53,975 nt of DNA from Lachnospiraceae bacterium (lineage in GTDB: Bacteria > Bacillota > Clostridia > Lachnospirales > Lachnospiraceae), in the NCBI GenBank assembly GCA_014804425.1, contig JAAUZV010000004.1:78310-132284 (forward strand), read 5' to 3'. Each line of letters starts with the position of its first letter. Position 1 is the first letter of the stretch. This document shows, one piece after another, positions 44,416-52,558 of the stretch. The notes under the pieces were generated by a model. It was given only the letters and a program-made list of their open reading frames with translations. It did no database searches and was not told the DNA's origin. Position numbers and translations under genes: made by a program.

Positions 44416-45906
44416 TTATTCCGCCTGCACAGCGTCCGGATTCTCCACAAACTTGCGGAGCACAAAATGCATGCAGACACCTTCCCCTTCTTTACTTGTC
44501 GCCCAAATATATCCGCCGTGGTCCTCAATGATCTTTTTGACAATGGAAAGCCCGATGCCGCTTCCTCCCTGCGACGAATTGCGCGAAGCGTCCGTACGGT
44601 AAAACCGTTCGAAAATTCTGCCGATCTCCTTGGCGGACACGCCTTTCCCGTTGTCCTCCAACTCAACCCTGATCGAATCGATCTCATCCAGTATCCGAAT
44701 GTCGATCGTTCCGCTCGCCCGGTTCATATACTTGACACTGTTGCTCACAATATTGTTAATGACTCGCTTCATCTGCTCGGGATCTGCAATGACAAGCGTG
44801 TCAGGAGGCGTCATGTTGGAATAATTCAGGCGGATATTCTGCCCCTCCAGGTCCAAACCGACCTCCTCCACACAGTCGTTGAAATAATCCGCGACATTCA
44901 GCTTGCGGAAATGATAAGGAATCCGGTTCGAATCAATCCCGGAATAGATCGTCAGCTCGTTGATCAGACGATTCATATCATTCGCCTTGTTGTAAATGGT
45001 CTTAATGTAACGGTCCATTTTTTCGGGTGTGTCCGCAACACCGTCCATGATTCCCTCAACATAACCTTTGATCGAGGTGATCGGCGTTTTTAAGTCGTGG
45101 GAAATATTACTGATCAGCTCCCTGTTCTGCTTATCCGCCTGCGCCTGCTCCTCTGCCGACTCCTTTAAGCGCAGACGCATCTGATTATAATTTTCATAAA
45201 GCTCAGAAATCTCGCCCTTGAATCCCGTGGACAGCACATAGTCAAAATCCCCGTCCGCGATCCGCTGCATGGCGACATTAAATTCCGAAAGCGGCGTGAA
45301 CGCACCGTTTCTGATCCACCCCGTCAAAAAGAAGCTCGTCACGAGCAGCACAAGAATGATCAGGATCATCAGGGAAAACAGCAGCCCTGAAGAAATAAAA
45401 TTGCGCACCCGCGTTACGATATAGATTTTTCCTTCTCCGACCCCCTGCACGGGAAAATAAAGCTGTTTGATCAGCAGCTTACGCGAGCCCAGATAGTATC
45501 CGTCGCCTCCAAGCTCTATGTTTCTGCCAAGCTCCTCTATAACTTCCGCCGCCTCATCATTGGCGGCGAACTGATGATAAATACTTTCTCCGTTTACAAA
45601 AACAAAAAGACCGGATGCTTTTTTCTCAAGCTGCGCGCCAATGCTTTCGAGGTACGAAACGTCAAGCAGCCTCCCCGGATCCTCCTCCGCCATGGCGGAC
45701 AACTCGCGATACTCCTCGTCGGTCAGCTCACTGAACGCCTCAACCGGATTGGAAATGAGCGATACGCTCACCGCCTTCATTCCGTACTGGTTTCGGAAGG
45801 TATTTGCCATCGCAATCCGCGTCACACCGTAAATTAAGCCGATCAACAGCAGGGGCATCATGATCATTGCAACAAATGTGACCTGCAATCTCGTCTTTAG
45901 CTTCAT
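44416..45906 (-). CDS. sensor histidine kinase
   Basis: The 496-residue product has two membrane segments (about 10-32 and 172-195) around an external sensor domain of about 140 residues, a HAMP linker, a HisKA domain with the phosphorylated His in SNISHDLKTPITSIKG, and an ATPase domain with N box (NNIVSNSVKYM), DNGKGV and GGSGIGLSIVKK. It pairs with the OmpR-type regulator downstream. The signal is not predictable; the external domain is PAS/Cache-like in length only. Confidence 0.94.
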   Translation of the reverse strand: MKLKTRLQVTFVAMIMMPLLLIGLIYGVTRIAMANTFRNQYGMKAVSVSLISNPVEAFSELTDEEYRELSAMAEEDPGRLLDVSYLESIGAQLEKKASGLFVFVNGESIYHQFAANDEAAEVIEELGRNIELGGDGYYLGSRKLLIKQLYFPVQGVGEGKIYIVTRVRNFISSGLLFSLMILIILVLLVTSFFLTGWIRNGAFTPLSEFNVAMQRIADGDFDYVLSTGFKGEISELYENYNQMRLRLKESAEEQAQADKQNRELISNISHDLKTPITSIKGYVEGIMDGVADTPEKMDRYIKTIYNKANDMNRLINELTIYSGIDSNRIPYHFRKLNVADYFNDCVEEVGLDLEGQNIRLNYSNMTPPDTLVIADPEQMKRVINNIVSNSVKYMNRASGTIDIRILDEIDSIRVELEDNGKGVSAKEIGRIFERFYRTDASRNSSQGGSGIGLSIVKKIIEDHGGYIWATSKEGEGVCMHFVLRKFVENPDAVQAE

Positions 45907-45956
45907 GCCCGCCTCCCGTCCGATCGACCTGCAATACCGATTTCAATCATGTTTTC

Positions 45957-45985
45957 ATTATAATACACTCCACAAACAGTTTCCA
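45957..45985 (-). promoter_or_regulatory. possible promoter of the two-component operon
   Basis: On the minus strand TATAAT (45957-45962) lies 17 bases after a weak TGGAAA (45980-45985). Confidence 0.45.
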
Positions 45986-46045
45986 TAAACACTTGGCTAA
46001 TTATTATAAAAAAAGAATAAAATTCACACGCAACGTTCGGAATCA

Positions 46046-46072
46046 GAAAAAAAGACAGCTTCCGCTGTCTTT
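46046..46072 (-). terminator. terminator of the 46109-46990 lipoprotein gene
   Basis: AAAGACAGC, loop TTCC and GCTGTCTTT (46051-46072) form a stem with a T-run on the minus strand. Confidence 0.8.
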
Positions 46073-46108
46073 ACAGCTTTCGCCGTCTTTTTCCCGCTCC
46101 GTTTCCGA

Positions 46109-46990
46109 TCATTCCTTATTTAGGATGTCAATATCCGTCAATACCCCGTTCCAAAAATAAAATTCAATCTCATTTTCATAGGAATGGCCCGTGACATAAT
46201 ACTCCATGCTGATGCTTGTATAATCATCGCCTTCGCTTTCATAAAAATAGTCCGGCTCGCCCATGAGCGCCTTTACTTCCTCCGCCGTCATGCCGAATGT
46301 CACACCGTTGCATATCATTACTTCCGGATTAACATCCCTCCATTCCGACACCTCAAACCCGATTCCATACACATCGCAGTCCTGCAGCTCCCGGTCCCCT
46401 TCAGTAAAATTCTTAAACCGGACGGAAATCCGCTCTCCCGCTTCATTTTCCGCGTTCACGCTCAACGTATAATAATTGGATTCCAACACCTCATGACGAT
46501 AATCCTCGTCAATCAGAAAACCTGCCGCCTCAATATCGGACCACGTTAAAGGAAATGTATAGACCACACCGTCTAACGCAAATTCCAGCGTTTTCCAATC
46601 ATTCGAGGAAAATGCATGATCGTCTGCGGTCGGAGCGTCTGCATCCTGCTCATCATCCTGACCGTTCTCCGAATCTGCATCCTGTCCGGCATCCTGATTC
46701 TCCTCCGAATCCGCATCCTGTCCGACGTCCGAAGCTGCGCCCTGTCCGCCATCCAAGTCCGTATCCTGACCGGCGTCCTGTCCATCCTCCGAAGCTGTGT
46801 CCTGTCCGCCATCCAAATCCGTATCCGGGTCCGCATTCCATCCGCTGCCCTGCGCGGAATCCTGATAGGATGTCGCCGGTGTTACGCTTCCCGTTGTCCC
46901 GCTTTCCTTTTCGGAATCACCGCAAGCCGCCAGCCCGCAGATCATTGCCGCCGCAATGAAAATCACTCCTGTTTTTTTCATTTTTTTCAT
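46109..46990 (-). CDS. lipoprotein with an acidic Gly-Gln-Asp repeat region
   Basis: The 293-residue product has a signal peptide with lipobox GLAAC, then about 100 residues of low-complexity repeats built on D-GGQD, GQDA and ENGQD units (46620-46860), then a folded domain (about 125-293) with VTFGMTAEEVKALMGEPDYF. The last motif resembles SmpA/OmlA-like (BamE-fold) domains in plan. The repeats are probably a flexible surface spacer. Terminated by the hairpin at 46046-46072. Function unknown. Confidence 0.75.
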   Translation of the reverse strand: MKKMKKTGVIFIAAAMICGLAACGDSEKESGTTGSVTPATSYQDSAQGSGWNADPDTDLDGGQDTASEDGQDAGQDTDLDGGQGAASDVGQDADSEENQDAGQDADSENGQDDEQDADAPTADDHAFSSNDWKTLEFALDGVVYTFPLTWSDIEAAGFLIDEDYRHEVLESNYYTLSVNAENEAGERISVRFKNFTEGDRELQDCDVYGIGFEVSEWRDVNPEVMICNGVTFGMTAEEVKALMGEPDYFYESEGDDYTSISMEYYVTGHSYENEIEFYFWNGVLTDIDILNKE

Positions 46991-47094
46991 AGTTTCCTCA
47001 TGCTCCTTTTCCTTCTTTAATTAAAAAAATTATGCAGAAAACCGGTCCTCTTTTACAAGCAAAATCTGGTTGCCGAATCGCAACCGTTGGTTTC

Positions 47095-48231
47095 TTATAC
47101 AGAAAGAAGGGTCACATCCATCCAATTCATATAGTAAGCTTTCTCAAGCGCTTCGGGGTAATCTTCCGTATACCCGGCTATCGTGTAGATGCTCCCGTCT
47201 TCCAAATCACAAAACGCCTCAAAATGGTAACGGATCGTTGTTTTGTTCTTTTCATACTCCAAAACGGAATAGGAGTAATAATAAAACGTTCTTCCGTTTA
47301 CCTCCGTCTCCCCTTCTTCATGAATGCGGGAAAGCTCCCTCGCCGCAAGACTGTCCGCCATATCTTTGGCTGTCTGCCATTTATACTCTATCACATTCGC
47401 ATAAATATAAACCTGATTGACCGAATCAAAATACTCTTTTCCCGCGATCGTATCCGCGACCAGCATACAGCCTTCGGGCAGCCGGACGGTCAGCATGTAC
47501 TGCCCGTCTCCGTATGTGATCGTATCCTCCGCAAGATACGGCTGTTCCGGATCAAGGTTCACATCCTCCATCCAAAGGCTCCCCGCCTCATCATCGATCT
47601 CGTCCGTGGAATACACCGCATCTAGGACCGCCTTCACCGCGCCAAACGCTTCTTCATACACCAGCTCGCGGGTTTCTTCATCCAGACCGTCCACATCGAT
47701 TCCGTCATACCGGATGACTGTCAATATATGCTGCCCTTCCTCCGCGGGCGCAAGCACCACTTCAAAATAAGAACGGTCATAATCGCTCCCCCGCTCCTTT
47801 TCCATACTGACCACATACCGGATACGGTCCTGTCCGCCGTCCGTCAGCCGCTCCGCTTCTTTTTCTATGCGGTAACCATGTTCTATGAGCGACTCCCGTC
47901 TTAAGTCCATGCTTTCCCATATTTCGTCGATCGAATCATCCTCAATCGAAATCTGAATCAAATACTGATCGGTCTGTCTGATATTCAGGCAGCCGCTCTC
48001 ATGCACGAGCGCCTTTCCTTTTTGCGGGATCGTAAACTTCATGCCCCGGAAGACGATCTCCCAGACGCGCGCCTGTTCCTCATCCTGTCCGGCCGTCACG
48101 CTGCTTTCTTCGGCTTCCGGCATCCTTTTTCCGCTAAAAGAAAAAACGCCCGCAAACCACAGTCCCAAAAAGACCGCAAGCAGCCAGACTGCGCCCGCGA
48201 CGATCCCCGTTTTTCTGTTGATCCCGATCAT
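47095..48231 (-). CDS. membrane-anchored unknown protein
   Basis: The 378-residue product has one N-terminal membrane segment (about 9-30) and a large external domain without known motifs. Its start overlaps the stop of the XRE regulator gene by four bases, so the two are translationally coupled. It contains few cysteines and many acidic residues. I do not recognise the family. It may be the output or sensor partner of the membrane-bound regulator encoded upstream. Confidence 0.7.
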   Translation of the reverse strand: MIGINRKTGIVAGAVWLLAVFLGLWFAGVFSFSGKRMPEAEESSVTAGQDEEQARVWEIVFRGMKFTIPQKGKALVHESGCLNIRQTDQYLIQISIEDDSIDEIWESMDLRRESLIEHGYRIEKEAERLTDGGQDRIRYVVSMEKERGSDYDRSYFEVVLAPAEEGQHILTVIRYDGIDVDGLDEETRELVYEEAFGAVKAVLDAVYSTDEIDDEAGSLWMEDVNLDPEQPYLAEDTITYGDGQYMLTVRLPEGCMLVADTIAGKEYFDSVNQVYIYANVIEYKWQTAKDMADSLAARELSRIHEEGETEVNGRTFYYYSYSVLEYEKNKTTIRYHFEAFCDLEDGSIYTIAGYTEDYPEALEKAYYMNWMDVTLLSV

Positions 48232-48950
48232 GTCCGCTCCTTCTCTTTTTTCTCATCGGTCAGTATGTGCCAGCCGTTTTCTTTTGAAAGACGGCGAAGC
48301 TCCGCAAGACACAGCAAAAAAAGCACGAAAAACCCTCCTGTAAGAACCGCAAGCGCGACCGGCGTCCGCGCATGATATTCATAGTAAATCCCCTGCTGCT
48401 TCTCGTCGGTGTAGCACGCAATATAATCGCCTTCCCGGATACCTTCAACGTCCAGCCATACCGTTTTTAAGACCTTGCGGGAAACGTCGTCATAAAAACT
48501 AATATCTGCCTTTGTATACTGCTGATAAACCCGCTCCACCCTTGCCCGCTCTATGAGCCCGTCCTCTTTTTTCCACGAATAATGAAACAGGGTCGTGACA
48601 AGCATCACGCCGCAGAATAAAAACAGCGCGCCGAGCAGCACGAGCATAACGCCAAGCCGCACCGAAGCTCCTTTTCCCCGCGCCTTTTCAGCGGACATCG
48701 TATTCATTTCCAAAACTTCCCCACCGGTCGTTTCATCCGGCGCGGCAGCCATTTTTCCGTAAATAAATTCCGTTATGCTAATCTGAAAAACATCGCAGAT
48801 AACCACCAGCTTATCTAAATCCGGATATGTCTTATCCAGCTCCCATTTGGATACCGCCTGTCTCGTCACACCGATCTTCGCGGCAAACTCTTCCTGACTG
48901 AGGCCGGCATTTTTTCGATATTCCTGTATTTTTGCCCCGATCAACAGCAT
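48228..48950 (-). CDS. XRE-family regulator with C-terminal membrane segments
   Basis: The 240-residue product has an N-terminal helix-turn-helix (KNAGLSQEEFAAKIGVTRQA, VSKWELDKTYPDLDKLVVIC) and two membrane segments (about 101-123 and 200-222) flanking an external domain. A DNA-binding domain fixed to the membrane suggests direct sensing of an external signal. The membrane gene at 47095 is coupled to it. An inverted repeat at 48978-49001, near its own promoter, is a candidate operator. Confidence 0.82.
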   Translation of the reverse strand: MLLIGAKIQEYRKNAGLSQEEFAAKIGVTRQAVSKWELDKTYPDLDKLVVICDVFQISITEFIYGKMAAAPDETTGGEVLEMNTMSAEKARGKGASVRLGVMLVLLGALFLFCGVMLVTTLFHYSWKKEDGLIERARVERVYQQYTKADISFYDDVSRKVLKTVWLDVEGIREGDYIACYTDEKQQGIYYEYHARTPVALAVLTGGFFVLFLLCLAELRRLSKENGWHILTDEKKEKERT

Positions 48951-48977
48951 TACGTAAAACCTCCAAGTAAAAGTCCT

Positions 48978-49001
48978 TCTTTACAGATGGTACGGTAAAG
49001 A
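48978..49001. promoter_or_regulatory. inverted repeat, candidate operator of the 48228-48950 regulator
   Basis: TCTTTAC and GTAAAGA arms (7 bases each) flank ten bases. A minus-strand TTGACT near 49011-49016 with TACCAT near 48987-48992 (18-base spacer) could be the promoter, so the repeat overlaps the -10. Autoregulation is inferred. Confidence 0.5.
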
Positions 49002-49053
49002 CTTTCTGGTAGTCAATAGTTTTTACCGGAATTCCGAAAAAAGATTTCAAAAT

Positions 49054-49101
49054 AGAATAGGCAGCCACATTATAAAAGTTCAAAATGTGGCTGCCTATTC
49101 T
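49054..49101 (-). repeat. perfect 18-base inverted repeat at the end of the XRE gene
   Basis: AGAATAGGCAGCCACATT (49054-49071) and its exact complement (49084-49101) flank a 12-base loop. It overlaps the last codons of the 49095-49319 gene and may act as its terminator. Confidence 0.75.
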
Positions 49102-49319
49102 TTGGGATATTCCGTTTTCATATTACTTGCGCCTGTAATGTAGTCCATAGATACGTTATAAAATTTAGCAAGAATCATCAGATTGTCAACAGGAATCCTT
49201 GTCTTCCCGCTCTCGTAGTCTGAATAAGTTCTTTGCCCTATATGAAGCAGGTCGGCAACTTTCTGTTGAGTTAGTGAGAAATCTTCTCTGATTTCTCTTA
49301 TCCGTTCGTTATATTTCAT
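49095..49319 (-). CDS. small XRE-family repressor
   Basis: The 74-residue product is nearly all helix-turn-helix (SLTQQKVADLLHIGQRTYSD, YESGKTRIPVDNLMILAKFY). Such small Cro/CI-type proteins repress phage-like or accessory promoters. It is divergent from the zinc-ribbon gene at 49446, with a strong palindrome between them (49369-49393) that should be its operator. Confidence 0.88.
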   Translation of the reverse strand: MKYNERIREIREDFSLTQQKVADLLHIGQRTYSDYESGKTRIPVDNLMILAKFYNVSMDYITGASNMKTEYPKE

Positions 49320-49363
49320 GGCTCATCACCTCTGAAATAGTATAAGGGAAAAGAATAACGCTA

Positions 49364-49393
49364 TTGACATTATAGAGTTATAAACTCTATAAT
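49364..49393 (+). promoter_or_regulatory. promoter and palindromic operator of the zinc-ribbon gene
   Basis: TTGACA (49364-49369) and TATAAT (49388-49393) are 18 bases apart. A perfect palindrome, ATTATAGAGTT, ATA, AACTCTATAAT (49369-49393), fills the spacer and the -10. A further half site TAGAGTTATA lies near 49407-49416. Binding by the divergent XRE protein would block the promoter. Confidence 0.75.
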
Positions 49394-49445
49394 GTAGTTA
49401 TGTGTTAGAGTTATATACACTGAAAATTGTTATAGGAGAACGATC

Positions 49446-50000
49446 ATGACAAATTTGAGCCTTGAACAAAATGCTAAAATCCAATTCTGTTCCTTTTGCG
49501 GAGTAAAATTAGATTCGGAGATGAATTTCTGCAAAAAATGTGGCATGCCCCTCAGGCAATCTGCCCTTGGTGCGGGTGCGAAATGCGAGATACCCAATCT
49601 GCACGTGCCGTACAGGAATTTGCCATAAAACTTGAACGCATTGAAGCTCAAAAAGCCCCTATTGTTGAGGAAAAAAGGTCGATTATGAAAATGATTTTGG
49701 GAAAAGACTTCAACGATGAAGATAAGGCTGAAGATATGCGGCAAGAATTTGAAAAGCAAAAAAATCGTGAAAAAGCAAATCTAATTGTCAATTTCTCTGT
49801 ACCTAACACCAAGGAAGATATTATGGAGTTTATGTTATTAGCTTCTTCCAATATTAATCCAAAATATGGCACGGATGACATTGTATCAAAAGCGTGGATT
49901 TCAAAATTGGACCAGGTATTTCAAAAAGCTGAATTGTCCATGAGAAATAGCCCAGATTTTGCACAAATAAAAAATATTTATGATCAGCATACCCGTGAAC
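49446..50000 (+). pseudogene. zinc-ribbon protein, frameshifted and cut by an IS element
   Basis: The frame from 49446 encodes FCSFCGVKLDSEMNFCKKCGMP, two CxxC pairs of a zinc ribbon, and then ends at 49628. A second frame takes over near 49557-49563 and encodes ICPWCGCEMRDTQSARAVQE, a further CxxC, then about 150 charged helical residues. One missing base near 49560 explains this; it would restore GMPLRQ-ICPWCGC. The reading frame then runs into the IS at 50001. TATAGGAG precedes the ATG. The intact protein would be about 200 residues. Role unknown; divergent control by an XRE repressor suggests an accessory system. Confidence 0.72.
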
Positions 50001-50050
50001 TGACCCCCAAAAGTTAGACCAAAAATCTAACGATTGGAGGTCAGTTTTTT

Positions 50051-50620
50051 ATGGCTAAATATAGTTTTGAATTTAAGAAAAAAGTCGTGACCGAATATAT
50101 ACACGGCCAGGGCGGCGTCCAGTTTTTGGCAAAGAAATATGGCATACCCAACCAAGCTCAGATAGAACGATGGGTGGCTGCGTATCAAAATTTTGGTGAT
50201 AATGGATTGATGCGTTCCAGAAAAAAAGAAACTTACCCCTTTGAATTTAAACTTCATGTGGTAGAATTATATCTATCGAGTGAAGTTTCATATCAGGAAC
50301 TGGCACTGCAGGTCGGATTGAATAATCCACCATTGATAAGCAGATGGGTAAACGACTTTCGGATCGCCGGTGCTGATGCCTTGAAACCAAAGCGGAAAGG
50401 ACGGCATCCTGTGATGAAAAGACCAAAAGAGAACTGCCCACCAGACCATGAAAATATAAATACGGAATCCGAGTATCTCAAGCAGCTTGAAGAAGAAAAT
50501 CTGAAACTAAGGATAGAGAACGCCTATTTAAAAGAACTGAGGAGGCTGCGTTTAGAGGAGGAAGCTCTTCTGAAAAAACAGCGAGAATCGTCCACAGCCT
50601 CCGGGGAGAGTTCAAACTAA
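50051..50620 (+). CDS. IS3-family transposase OrfA
   Basis: The 189-residue product has two helix-turn-helix units (EFKKKVVTEYIHGQGGVQFL and FKLHVVELYLSSEVSYQELA) that bind the IS ends, and a leucine-zipper coiled coil near the end (YLKQLEEENLKLRIENAYLK). An A-rich site, TGAAAAAAC at 50571-50579, lies before its stop and may cause -1 frameshifting into OrfB. Confidence 0.93.
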   Translation: MAKYSFEFKKKVVTEYIHGQGGVQFLAKKYGIPNQAQIERWVAAYQNFGDNGLMRSRKKETYPFEFKLHVVELYLSSEVSYQELALQVGLNNPPLISRWVNDFRIAGADALKPKRKGRHPVMKRPKENCPPDHENINTESEYLKQLEEENLKLRIENAYLKELRRLRLEEEALLKKQRESSTASGESSN

Positions 50621-51462
50621 AAGACATTCTCGCAGCTGCAGGTCTCGCAAAGGCAACATATATGTACTGGCAGAAAAGATTTGACAGGGAAAATCCTAAC
50701 CGGCAGCTTGAAGATAAAATTTTAGAAATACGTGAAGGAAACAAAGACTACGGTTACCGACGTATATATGGAGAACTTCATAACCAGGGATATCAGGTGA
50801 ATAAAAAGAAAGTGCAGCGGATCATGCAAAAGCTGAATCTTCAGGTTACTTCCTTTACAAGAAAAAGCCGTAAATACAGTTCCTATAAAGGCAGGATTGG
50901 AACGGTTGCCCCTAACAGAATAAGAAGACGTTTTCATACTTGTATACCACATCAGAAGATCACTACAGATACAACAGAGTTTAAATACTATGAAGTGGAT
51001 TCAAAGGGCCATATGACAATGCAGAAGCTGTATCTGGATCCATTTATGGATATGTATAACGGCGAGATTTTAAGCTTCAGAATTGATAAACAGCCATCTG
51101 CCGTAAACGTAATGAATGCTCTGAATGAAGCAATAGAAATAACTTCTGATTGTCCTTACCGCAGGACGTTTCATTCGGATCAGGGATGGGCATATCAGAT
51201 GAAAGCATATTCATATCGTCTCAAGAAAGAACGGATATTTCAAAGTATGTCCCGAAAAGGTAACTGCCATGATAACTCGGTTATGGAAAACTTCTTTGGT
51301 ATTCTGAAGCAGGAAATTTATTATGGTGTTGTGTATTATAGTTATGAAGAATTGAGATCAGCAATAGAAGAATATATCAAGTATTACAACGGATACAGAA
51401 TTAAAGAGAAACTAGGATGGATGAGCCCTGTACAATACAGGCTCCGCCTCTTGGCTGCATAA
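50573..51462 (+). CDS. IS3-family transposase OrfB (DDE integrase)
   Basis: The first ATG in this frame is at 50662, but the frame is open upstream and encodes VHSLRGEFKLKDILAAAGLA, the usual OrfB start, so translation probably enters by -1 frameshift at the AAAAAAC near 50573. The rve catalytic acids are visible in TTDTTEFKY, FHSDQGWAY and NSVMENFFGILKQE (DDE). The frame is intact, so the element may be active. Confidence 0.92.
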
Positions 51463-51466
51463 AAAC

Positions 51467-51494
51467 AGCGTAGCAGCCATTAAGCTGCTACGCT
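51467..51494 (+). terminator. terminator inside the IS, after orfB
   Basis: AGCGTAGCAGC, six-base loop and GCTGCTACGCT form a perfect stem followed by TTAAAAA. It may protect the element or stop outward reading. Confidence 0.7.
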
Positions 51495-51519
51495 TAAAAA
51501 GTCTAACTTCTTGGGGTCA

Positions 51520-51616
51520 CCTCATTTACAGCCCCTTTTTATGTGACCAAAACCTCTTAACCATAAGATTTTGTGGCTTAAAGTCTCAAAAGAATGGCGC
51601 ACAGCGAGACTCTTTT
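51520..51616. other. intergenic region between the IS and the transketolase genes
   Basis: It holds weak minus-strand hairpins, one with AGTCTC/GAGACT arms (about 51579-51609) and one with AAAATCTTA/TTAAGAGGTTTT (about 51547-51577). Either may end the transketolase transcript. No gene seen. Confidence 0.35.
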
Positions 51617-52558
51617 TTATCCAAGAAATTCCTTCACCTGTTTGTAAATGCCCTCGCCATCCAGTCCGTACTTCTCAACGAGCGCGTTCGCAGCGCCGGA
51701 CTCGCCGAACACATCCTGCATGCCGATCTTACATACCGGCGTCGGCGCAGACTTGCAAAGCGCATCGCACACGGCGCTTCCCAATCCGCCGATCACGGAA
51801 TGCTCCTCCGCTGTCACAACCTTGCCCGTCTTTTTGGCACTCGCAATGATCAGCTCCTCATCAAGCGGCTTGATCGTACAGATATTGATGACCTCGGCGC
51901 TCACGCCGTCGGCGGCAAGTTTTTCGGCAGCCTCTAACGCCGTCGCAACGCAGATTCCGGTCGCAACGATCGTCACATCCGTACCCTCGCGGAGCACCTC
52001 GCCCTTTCCGATCTTAAAAGAATATTCCGGTCTGTCATTGATGACCGGCACCGCACTTCTGCCGAATCGTAAATAAACCGGTCCTTCATGCTCTACCGCT
52101 GCGCGGACAGCTGCTTTTGCCTCCACATCGTCGGAGGGACACATCACGACCATACCCGGAATCGTCCGCATCAGGGCGAGATCCTCGTTGCACTGGTGGC
52201 TCGCGCCGTCCTCGCCGACGGTAATGCCCGCATGCGTCGCACCGATCTTGACATTTAAGTGCGGATAACCAACGGAATTGCGCACCTGTTCAAACGCGCG
52301 CCCCGCCGCAAACATAGCAAAGGAGCTGACAAACGGAATCTTGCCCGTCGTGGAAAGTCCCGCCGCAATTCCTACCATATTACACTCAGCAATCCCGCAG
52401 TCGATATGGCGGTCGGGAAATGCCTTCTGAAACGTACTCGTTTTTGTTGCTCCCGCAAGATCGGCATCCAAGACAACAAGATTCGGATAGTCTTTGCCGA
52501 CCTCTGCAAGCGCATTGCCATAACTCTCTCTCGTTGCTATTTTTTTCACATCTGCCAT
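51617..52558 (-). CDS. transketolase, C-terminal subunit
   Basis: This is the half of a split transketolase that holds the pyrimidine-binding and C-terminal domains. The 313-residue product starts ATRESYGNALAEVGKDYPNL and includes FFGRSAVP-like YLRFGRSAVP and the VTAEEHSVIGGLGSAVCDAL closing region. With the N-terminal subunit it forms a thiamine diphosphate enzyme of the pentose phosphate pathway. Its ATG overlaps the stop of that gene by one base (TAATG). The thiamine diphosphate supply may depend on the kinase encoded at 17712. Confidence 0.95.
   Translation of the reverse strand: MADVKKIATRESYGNALAEVGKDYPNLVVLDADLAGATKTSTFQKAFPDRHIDCGIAECNMVGIAAGLSTTGKIPFVSSFAMFAAGRAFEQVRNSVGYPHLNVKIGATHAGITVGEDGASHQCNEDLALMRTIPGMVVMCPSDDVEAKAAVRAAVEHEGPVYLRFGRSAVPVINDRPEYSFKIGKGEVLREGTDVTIVATGICVATALEAAEKLAADGVSAEVINICTIKPLDEELIIASAKKTGKVVTAEEHSVIGGLGSAVCDALCKSAPTPVCKIGMQDVFGESGAANALVEKYGLDGEGIYKQVKEFLG

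Larger units (their letters stand above)
50001..51519. mobile_element. IS3-family insertion sequence, apparently intact
   Basis: Ends are 19-base inverted repeats, TGACCCCCAAAAGTTAGAC (50001-50019) and, at 51501-51519, its complement with two mismatches. The element has orfA and orfB in overlapping frames, as in IS3-family elements that use -1 frameshifting. Length is 1519 bases. No 3- or 4-base target duplication is visible (left flank GAAC, right flank CCTC), so the flanks may have recombined since insertion. It sits at the end of the zinc-ribbon gene. Confidence 0.92.

Noticed and set aside
44122-45093. A 323-codon plus-strand open frame
   Set aside because: It is antisense to the response regulator and histidine kinase genes, whose domains are unmistakable.
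46600-46870. A CRISPR-like array
   Set aside because: The repeats are short, in frame and code for GQDA/GGQD units of a lipoprotein. No CRISPR array was seen anywhere in the window.
49990-51530. A target-site duplication at the IS ends
   Set aside because: Flanks compared at 2, 3 and 4 bases do not match, also when each IS end is shifted by one base.
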